DNA from: JBOHHM01 sp050725495
Lineage (GTDB): Bacteria > Pseudomonadota > Gammaproteobacteria > Burkholderiales > Burkholderiaceae_C
Assembly (NCBI GenBank): GCA_050725495.1
Contig: JBOHHM010000061.1
Coordinates: 1 to 14,815, forward strand
DNA: 14,815 bases
Reading direction: 5' to 3'
Part shown: piece by piece, positions 8,636 through 14,815 of the stretch
How positions within the stretch are numbered: the first letter of the stretch is position 1
Layout of the letters: each line of letters starts with the position of its first letter
Translations under genes and position numbers: made by a program
The notes under the pieces: generated by a model
Told to the model about the DNA's origin: nothing
The model's database searches: none
The model's input: the letters and a program-made list of their open reading frames with translations, nothing else

Positions 8636-9537
8636 ATGGCTTTCTCCAGCGACAACATCGAAGTCTTCCTGGCCGTGCTCGACCGCGGTTCGTTCTCGGC
8701 GGCCGCGCGTGCGCTGGGGCGCGTGCCCTCGGCCATCAGCATGACGATCGCCCACCTCGAGGCCGAACTCGACCTGCCCCTGTTCGACCGCAGCGGCCGC
8801 GAGCCCCGGCCTACGGCGGCGGCCAGATCTCTGGAGCCGCAGGCCCGGCTGCTGGCCCGCCAGCTCCGGCAGTTGCAGGCCCAAGCGCTGGCGCTGACCC
8901 AGGGGCTGGAAAGCCGGCTGGCGCTGGCGATCGCGCCCGAGCTGCTGGCGGCCCCCTGGAGCGGCCCGCTGGCGGCCTTGGCACAGGACTACCCGCTGCT
9001 CGAAGTCGAGGTGCTGGCCGCGCCGCAGGCCGACGCCCTGCGCCTGCTGCACGAGGGCCGGGTCAACCTGGCCCTGGTGTTCGAGCGCCCCAGCCTGGAC
9101 GGCCGCGAAGGCTTTCAGGAAGTCAGCAGCGAAACCCTGGTCGCCGTGATGGCGCCCGAGCACCCGGTGCTGGTCGCCGCCCGCGCTGAAGGGGCGCCGG
9201 GCCGGCTGCGCGAGGAACAGCTGACGACCACGCGCCAGATCGTGGTGGCCGGCCGCGACCGGACCCAGACCGACCCGCGCTTCGTCTTTGCGCGCCACTG
9301 CTGGCGCACCGACAACCACATTGCAGCGCTCGGACTGATCGAAGCCGGCCTGGGCTGGGGCTGGCTGCCGCGCTCCTTCGTGCGCGCCCAGATCGCAGCG
9401 GGCACGCTGGTCGAAATTCCGTTCGAAAACCTCACCAACCCGCTCGAGCTCTGGGTCGACGTGGTCTGGTCCAAGGAGCGCCCGCTGGGCCTGGGCGCGC
9501 GGCGATTCATCGAGCTGATCGGTGCAAGCAAACCAGG

Positions 9538-9541
<4 letters not shown>
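8636..9541 (+). CDS. LysR-family regulator, divergent from PACE efflux gene
   Basis: This 301-residue protein begins with the LysR winged helix-turn-helix (about 5-64: FLAVLDRGSFSAAARALGR, then SAISMTIAHLEAELDLPLFDR). A linker helix follows, then a two-lobed periplasmic-binding-protein-like effector domain (about 90-295). LysR proteins usually act as tetramers, repress their own gene and control the divergent one when bound to an effector. Here the target is the PACE efflux gene and the site is the dyad at 8582-8606. The ATG at 8636 lacks a proper Shine-Dalgarno (GAAAG abuts it). The stop codon overlaps the converging metH N-terminal gene by four bases. The effector is unknown, probably an exported compound. 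Confidence 0.92.
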
Positions 9542-10584
<1,043 letters not shown>

Positions 10585-10593
10585 AAGCCCAGC

Positions 10594-10624
10594 ATTGTAG
10601 GAAGTCCGCGATTTCCCCGGACAA
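10594..10624 (-). promoter_or_regulatory. Candidate promoter of metH N-terminal piece
   Basis: Minus-strand TACAAT (10594-10599, five of six to consensus) and TTGTCC (10619-10624, four of six) are 19 bases apart, two more than ideal. Transcription would start about three bases before the ATG at 10584, giving an almost leaderless mRNA. It overlaps the rhodanese promoter candidate. Confidence 0.45.
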
Positions 10625-10625
10625 T
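10595..10625 (+). promoter_or_regulatory. Candidate promoter of the rhodanese gene
   Basis: Plus-strand TTGTAG (10595-10600) and GACAAT (10620-10625) are 19 bases apart; both are imperfect. A start seven bases after the -10 box falls on the A of the ATG at 10632, so the mRNA could be leaderless, in keeping with the absence of a Shine-Dalgarno. Confidence 0.35.
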
Positions 10626-10631
10626 ACCGGC

Positions 10632-11024
10632 ATGAAGAACCTGCTCCCCCGAGAGGCCTGGGCGCTGCTGCAGCAGCAGCCTGAGGCCTTGTTTGTCGAC
10701 GTGCGGATGGAGATCGGGTCCCTGTATGTGGGCCGCCCGCCGGGCGTGCAAAGCATTCCCTGGTACGAGTACCCCGAGCTCACGTCCGAGCTGCTGCAGT
10801 TCGCCGCCGCGGTCGAGCGTGCCGCCGGCCGCAAGGACCGCCCCATTGTGCTGATCTGCCGCAGCGGCCAGCGCACCCGGGATGCCGGCAAGGCCCTGGA
10901 GGCCGGGGGTTTTACCGATGTGGCCCATGTGGTGCACGGTTTTGAAGGCGATCTGGACCAGGGCTTTCACCGCTCCACCCTCAACGGCTGGCGCCACGAC
11001 GGCCTGTCCTGGGAACAGATGTAA
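10632..11024 (+). CDS. Single-domain rhodanese-like sulfurtransferase
   Basis: This 130-residue cytosolic protein is one rhodanese domain. It has LFVDVR (20-25) after the first helix, a GRPPGVQSIPW stretch where other family members have GHIPGA, and the active-site loop CRSGQRT with Cys76 as the sulfur-carrying residue. Single-domain rhodaneses of this six-residue loop type move sulfane sulfur to cyanide, thioredoxin or other acceptors; the true acceptor cannot be told. It is divergent from the metH N-terminal gene with 47 bases between them. A link through sulfur metabolism is possible but unproven. No signal peptide is visible. It is followed by an inverted repeat and then recQ on the same strand. 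Confidence 0.88.
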   Translation: MKNLLPREAWALLQQQPEALFVDVRMEIGSLYVGRPPGVQSIPWYEYPELTSELLQFAAAVERAAGRKDRPIVLICRSGQRTRDAGKALEAGGFTDVAHVVHGFEGDLDQGFHRSTLNGWRHDGLSWEQM

Positions 11025-11025
11025 A

Positions 11026-11065
11026 CAAAAACGCCCTCAAGCCCAGATCAAACGGGCGTGAGGCG
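11026..11065 (-). terminator. Inverted repeat after rhodanese gene; terminator-like on minus strand
   Basis: ACGCCC (11031-11036) and GGGCGT (11054-11059) are perfect arms; CGCCCTCA (11032-11039) can instead pair with TGAGGCG (11059-11065) with one bulge. On the minus strand the hairpin is followed by a T-run (TTTTTG), the form of an intrinsic terminator for leftward transcription, although no annotated gene there needs one. On the plus strand there is no T-run, so stopping of rhodanese transcripts would be weak. Confidence 0.4.
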
Positions 11066-11088
11066 CTACATATTTAATAGCATCGCCC

Positions 11089-13026
11089 TTGTCAACCCAG
11101 CATATCCTGAAAGAAGTCTTCGGCTACGAGCAGTTTCGTGGCCCGCAGCAGGCCATCGTCGAGCATGTCGTTGCCGGCGGCGACGCGCTGGTGCTCATGC
11201 CCACCGGTGGCGGCAAGTCGCTGTGCTACCAGATCCCGGCGATTGCGCGCCAGCGCGCCGGCCAGGGTGTGACGGTCGTGATCTCGCCGCTGATCGCGCT
11301 GATGCACGACCAGGTGGGCGCGCTGCACGAAGCCGGCGTGCAAGCCGCGTTCCTGAACTCCACGCTCTCAGGCGAAGAGGCCGCGCAGGTCGAACAGCGA
11401 CTGCTGCGCGGCGAGATCACGCTGCTGTATGCGGCGCCCGAGCGCGTGACGACGCCGCGCTTTCTGGCCCAGCTCGGTGCGCTGCACGAACGCGGGAGCT
11501 TGAGCCTGTTCGCGATTGACGAGGCGCATTGCGTGAGCCAGTGGGGCCACGACTTCCGGCCCGAGTACCGGGCGCTGACCGTGCTGCACGAGCGTTTCGC
11601 CGGCGTGCCGCGCATCGCGCTGACCGCCACGGCCGATGCGCTGACGCGCGAGGACATTGTCGAGCGGCTGCAGCTGCAGCACGCGCGGCAGTTCATCAGC
11701 AGCTTCGATCGGCCCAATATCCGCTATCAGCTGGTCGAGAAGAAAGACCCGACCCAGCAGCTGCTGCGCTTCATCGAGCGCGAGCACGAAGGCGATGCGG
11801 GCATCGTCTACTGCCAGTCGCGCAAGAAAGTGGAGGACATCGCGCAGACCCTGAGCGATGCCGGCCTGACTGCCCTGCCCTACCACGCGGGACTGGATGC
11901 GAAGCTGCGCCAGCACCACCAGGACCGATTCCTGCGCGAGGACGGCATTGTGATGGTCGCCACGATCGCGTTCGGCATGGGCATCGACAAGCCCGATGTG
12001 CGCTTTGTCGCGCACCTGGACATGCCCAAGAACATCGAGGGCTACTACCAGGAAACCGGCCGCGCAGGGCGCGACGGCGCAGCGGCGCGCGCCTGGATGG
12101 CCTACGGCCTGCAGGACGTGGTGAACCAGCGCCGCATGATCGACGAAAGCCCGGCCAGCGAGGAGTTCAAGCAGGTCATGCGCGGCAAGCTCGACGCGCT
12201 GCTGGCGCTGGCCGAAGCGACGGACTGCCGCCGCGTGCGCCTGCTGGCCTACTTCGGCGAGGTGTATGGAAGCCAGCCGTTCGCCGCCGAGCCGCCCCAA
12301 GGCGAACACGGCCCCCTCGGGGGGCAGCGAGGACACGAAGTGCCGAGCGTGGGGGCCACATGTGGCAATTGCGACAACTGCCTGAACCCGCCGGCCGTGT
12401 GGGACGGCACGGACGCCGCACGCAAGCTGCTCTCCACGATCTACCGTGTGCAGCAACAAAGCGGCATCAGCTTTGGCGCGGGCCACATCATGGACATCTT
12501 GCGCGGCAAGGCCACGGAGAAGGTCGCGCAGTTCGGCCATGAGCGCTTGAGCACCTTCGGCATTGGCGCTGAGTTCAGCGAGGTCCAGCTACGCGGCGTG
12601 CTGCGCCAGCTGATCGCCATTGGCGCCTTGGAAGTCAACGCCCAGGCCTTCAACACCTTGCAGCTGACAGCGGCCTCGCGCGCCGTGCTCAAGGGCGAGG
12701 TGCTGGTGCGGCTGCGCGAATCGGCCTCGACCCCGGCCGAACGCAAACCCCGGCGCGAGCGGTCGGGCGACAAGGCCGCCGCCCCCGCTGCCGCCAGGCT
12801 CGACGAAGCCGCCCAGGCCCGCTTTGCCGCGCTCAGGGCCTGGCGCGCAGAAGTCGCGCGCGAGCACAACCTGCCGGCCTATGTGATCTTCCACGATGCG
12901 ACCCTGGCCGCGATCGCCGAACGCGCACCGCGCACGCTGGACGACCTGCAGGGGATCAGCGGGATGGGGGCGAAGAAGCTCGATGCCTATGGCGATGAGG
13001 TGCTGCGGGTCTGCGGCGCATCCTGA
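11089..13026 (+). CDS. recQ: ATP-dependent DNA helicase RecQ
   Basis: This 645-residue 3'-5' DNA helicase works in recombination and fork repair. It has motif 0 FRGPQQ (16-21), Walker A PTGGGKS (38-44), the DEAH box with the aromatic-rich loop DEAHCVSQWGHDFRPEY (144-160), ALTATAD, and motifs V-VI GMGIDKPDVRFVAHLDMP to QETGRAGRDG. A zinc domain (Cys380, 425, 428, 431), a winged helix (about 440-545) and one HRDC domain (about 570-645) follow, all as in E. coli RecQ. Two oddities: the start must be TTG (11089), because an in-frame TGA at 11059-11061 lies just upstream with no ATG or GTG between, and there is no Shine-Dalgarno. Also, about 27 extra residues separate Cys380 from CGNC, where E. 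coli has 17-residue spacing; they are encoded by a palindromic repeat. All zinc cysteines remain, so the protein is probably active. Confidence 0.95.
   Translation: MSTQHILKEVFGYEQFRGPQQAIVEHVVAGGDALVLMPTGGGKSLCYQIPAIARQRAGQGVTVVISPLIALMHDQVGALHEAGVQAAFLNSTLSGEEAAQVEQRLLRGEITLLYAAPERVTTPRFLAQLGALHERGSLSLFAIDEAHCVSQWGHDFRPEYRALTVLHERFAGVPRIALTATADALTREDIVERLQLQHARQFISSFDRPNIRYQLVEKKDPTQQLLRFIEREHEGDAGIVYCQSRKKVEDIAQTLSDAGLTALPYHAGLDAKLRQHHQDRFLREDGIVMVATIAFGMGIDKPDVRFVAHLDMPKNIEGYYQETGRAGRDGAAARAWMAYGLQDVVNQRRMIDESPASEEFKQVMRGKLDALLALAEATDCRRVRLLAYFGEVYGSQPFAAEPPQGEHGPLGGQRGHEVPSVGATCGNCDNCLNPPAVWDGTDAARKLLSTIYRVQQQSGISFGAGHIMDILRGKATEKVAQFGHERLSTFGIGAEFSEVQLRGVLRQLIAIGALEVNAQAFNTLQLTAASRAVLKGEVLVRLRESASTPAERKPRRERSGDKAAAPAAARLDEAAQARFAALRAWRAEVAREHNLPAYVIFHDATLAAIAERAPRTLDDLQGISGMGAKKLDAYGDEVLRVCGAS
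12280..12360 (+). repeat. Palindromic REP-like element inserted in frame in recQ
   Basis: These 81 bases encode the 27 residues that break the RecQ zinc domain. The core has GGCCCCC (12310-12316), TC, GGGGGGC (12319-12325), then AGCGAG, a small CAC-GAA-GTG hairpin, CGAGCG and finally GGGGGCC (12351-12357), which can pair with the first arm instead. The order C-run, TC, G-run, CAGCGAG, variable stem, GAGCGTGGGGG matches a dispersed intergenic element I remember as very common in Comamonadaceae. Here its length is a multiple of three and it is free of stops in the frame used. The exact borders are inferred from the protein gap. Confidence 0.7.
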
Positions 13027-13041
13027 AGGCTGGCACTCCAT

Positions 13042-14815
13042 TCAGCGCAAAAACCCGATTCCGCGCTCGTCCCGCACCTCGGGCTTGATCCGGTGCTCGG
13101 CCTCGAGCTGGTCCAGAAACTCCTCCAGCGTGAACTCCGCCGCCAGGATCTCGGTCTGGCGCTTGACGGCCGCGAAGTCGCCGGGGCAGAGCTGGTCGAG
13201 CTGGGCCAGGCGCGAACGCGCTGCGTCGCTCAGCCGCGCGGCGTCGCCGGCCAACACCTCGGTCACGAACATCTTCTCGCGCTGCTCGCGCGTCAGCGGC
13301 TTGAACCTGATCTTGAAGGTGAAGCGCCGCAGCGCCGCCGGGTCGATGCGGTCCATCAGATTCGTGGTGCAAACAAAGACCCCGTCGAAGCGCTCCATGC
13401 CCTGCAGCATTTCATTGACTTCGGTGACCTCGTAGGTGCGCTGGGCACCGCGCCGGTCCTGCAGGAAGCTGTCGGCTTCGTCGAGCAGCAGCACGGCCTT
13501 CTCGGCCTCGGCTTCGCGGAACATGGCGGCCATGTTCGCCTCGGTCTCGCCGACAAACTTGCTCATCAAATCGCTGGCCTGTTTGATCAGCAGCGGCTTG
13601 TCCAGCGCCCGGGCCATGTGCTCGGCCAGCGCCGTCTTGCCGGTGCCGGGCGCGCCGTAGAAGCACAGCGTACCGTGGCCGCGGCTCTTGAGCGCCTGCA
13701 CGATACGCGGCACCTCGAAGCGGCTCTCCACATTGAGCATGTCGAGGTCGTAGGTGGTGACGCTGCGCCGTCCCCGGGCCTCGCCGGCGCGGTTGCCCAG
13801 GGCGAGGTCGGCGTTCCTGAGCTGGCGCTCGATCAGCGCCTCGGTGCTCAAGCCCGAGCGCGCGCCGTCCTCGGCCAGTGCGAGGTCGGCAAAGCGCACC
13901 GCCGTGCGGATTTGCGCCGGCGTCAGCCCCTTGCGTTCGGTGAGCTTGGCCACCAGCGCGTCGGACACGGCCACGCCTTCGAGCGTCTTGCGCACCAGAC
14001 CTTCGCGCGCGCCCGGCGGCGGCGACTTGAGTTCGAGGTGGTAGGCAAAGCGGCGCCGAAACGCCGGGTCGATCTGCTCGATGCGGTTGGTCACCCAGAT
14101 CGTGGGCACGGGGTTGGACTCCAGAATCTGGTTGACCCAGGCCTTGCCGCTGACCGAGCCGTTGGCCGGCGCCACCACCTGCTCGGCGCGCGCCATCAGC
14201 TGCGCCGCCTCGGAGCTGATGGGCGGGAACACGTCTTCGACCTCGTCGAACAGCAGGGCCGCCTGCGCACTGCCCTTCAGGAACACCTGGGCGATCTGCA
14301 GCGAACGGTAGCGGTCGCGCCCGCTCAGGGAATTGCCGTCGCGGTCTGCGTATTCGACCTCGAACAGCTCCAGATCGGCCGCCTGCGCCACCACCTTGGC
14401 GAGCTCGGTCTTGCCGGTGCCAGGCGGTCCGTAGAGCAGCACGTTGACGCCCGGCTCCTTGCGCTGCACCGCGTTGCGCAGCAGCGCGCACAGCACCTGG
14501 GTATCGTCCTGCACGAACGTGAAGTCGCTCAAACCCAGCGCGCTCTTGCTGCAGGGCCGCGTGAACACGGCCATCAGCTCGTTATGGTTGCGGTACTCGC
14601 GCATCAGCACGGGCGGCAGCTTTTCACTGACCTTCATGAGGTCGGCCAGGTCGGTGATGTTGTGCTCGGAAATCAGGTTTTCGACCAGGCCGATGCGCTC
14701 CAGCCGCGAGCCGGCGCGCAGCGCCTCGCCCACCTCGGCCGCATTGACGCCGGCCACCTCGGCCAGCGCGGCATAGGCCTCGGGCGCGTTGTTGACCTTG
14801 AACTCCACGAGGATG
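13042..14815 (-). CDS. Tandem AAA+ ATPase (5' end outside window)
   Basis: The frame is open to the right edge, so at least 590 residues are visible and the true start lies beyond it; the GTG at 14808 is internal to the frame and not convincing as a start. There are two complete AAA+ modules. The first has Walker A GPPGTGKT (127-134 from that GTG), Walker B LLFDEVED (185-192), sensor IWVTN and an FRRRF arginine region. The second has GAPGTGKT (385-392), LLLDEADS (440-447), CTTNLMDRIDPAALRRF. Both appear competent for ATP hydrolysis. The layout recalls Cdc48/FtsH-type unfoldases or remodelers, but there is no protease domain, membrane segment or known adaptor motif in the visible part. It converges on recQ with 15 bases between stop codons and no terminator. 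The substrate is unknown. Confidence 0.85.
   Translation of the reverse strand, partial: ILVEFKVNNAPEAYAALAEVAGVNAAEVGEALRAGSRLERIGLVENLISEHNITDLADLMKVSEKLPPVLMREYRNHNELMAVFTRPCSKSALGLSDFTFVQDDTQVLCALLRNAVQRKEPGVNVLLYGPPGTGKTELAKVVAQAADLELFEVEYADRDGNSLSGRDRYRSLQIAQVFLKGSAQAALLFDEVEDVFPPISSEAAQLMARAEQVVAPANGSVSGKAWVNQILESNPVPTIWVTNRIEQIDPAFRRRFAYHLELKSPPPGAREGLVRKTLEGVAVSDALVAKLTERKGLTPAQIRTAVRFADLALAEDGARSGLSTEALIERQLRNADLALGNRAGEARGRRSVTTYDLDMLNVESRFEVPRIVQALKSRGHGTLCFYGAPGTGKTALAEHMARALDKPLLIKQASDLMSKFVGETEANMAAMFREAEAEKAVLLLDEADSFLQDRRGAQRTYEVTEVNEMLQGMERFDGVFVCTTNLMDRIDPAALRRFTFKIRFKPLTREQREKMFVTEVLAGDAARLSDAARSRLAQLDQLCPGDFAAVKRQTEILAAEFTLEEFLDQLEAEHRIKPEVRDERGIGFLR

Noticed and set aside
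11368..12540. Open frame of 390 codons antisense to recQ
   Set aside because: RecQ motifs occupy the other strand without break, and the antisense translation has no recognisable domain.

Overview
This is a high-GC bacterial window that looks like Betaproteobacteria, order Burkholderiales, most likely family Comamonadaceae. The reasons are the two-piece cobalamin-dependent methionine synthase, an S-adenosylhomocysteine (SAH) riboswitch before one piece, close resemblance of the proteins to Burkholderiales families as I remember them, and a C/G-rich palindromic repeat inside recQ that resembles a dispersed element of Comamonadaceae. No database search was possible. I see no rRNA, tRNA, CRISPR array, insertion sequence or prophage. 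No gene-free stretch exceeds 300 bases; the longest is 7843-8107.

Layout. 1-708 (+) is the 3' part of an MFS transporter gene. 745-1542 (-) encodes a membrane-anchored glycine-zipper protein with a structured leader. 1688-4408 (-) encodes the pterin, cobalamin and activation domains of methionine synthase (metH, C-terminal piece), led by an SAH riboswitch at 4464-4537 and followed by an intrinsic terminator. 4583-5182 (+) encodes a small cyclic-nucleotide-binding protein without a DNA-binding domain. 5202-7842 (-) is a three-gene operon: a DHDPS-family lyase/deaminase, a 4-hydroxyproline-epimerase-like enzyme and a GntR/FCD regulator. It has a strong sigma70-type promoter holding a 17-bp near-perfect palindrome. 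8108-8545 (-) is a PACE-family efflux protein and 8636-9541 (+) its divergent LysR regulator. 9538-10584 (-) is the N-terminal homocysteine-methyltransferase piece of methionine synthase. 10632-11024 (+) is a single-domain rhodanese, 11089-13026 (+) is RecQ helicase, and 13042 to the right edge (-) is a tandem AAA ATPase, cut at its 5' end.

How the genes work together. The two metH pieces together carry all domains of a normal MetH (about 1,250 residues). They lie 5.1 kb apart with six unrelated genes between them and have visibly different expression signals. The C-terminal piece sits behind an SAH-sensing RNA; the N-terminal piece has a promoter that nearly abuts its ATG. The middle genes look like an accessory block: a partial hydroxyproline catabolic operon (epimerase plus pyrroline-4-hydroxy-2-carboxylate deaminase, with the oxidase and the semialdehyde dehydrogenase not in this window) and a drug-efflux gene with its regulator.

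Most notable points: the SAH riboswitch with a candidate anti-Shine-Dalgarno strand, the in-frame palindromic-repeat insertion inside the RecQ zinc-binding domain, the interleaved back-to-back promoters between metH-N and the rhodanese gene, and the operator-like palindromes in front of the hydroxyproline operon and between the PACE and LysR genes. I did not find a wholly new multi-gene system.
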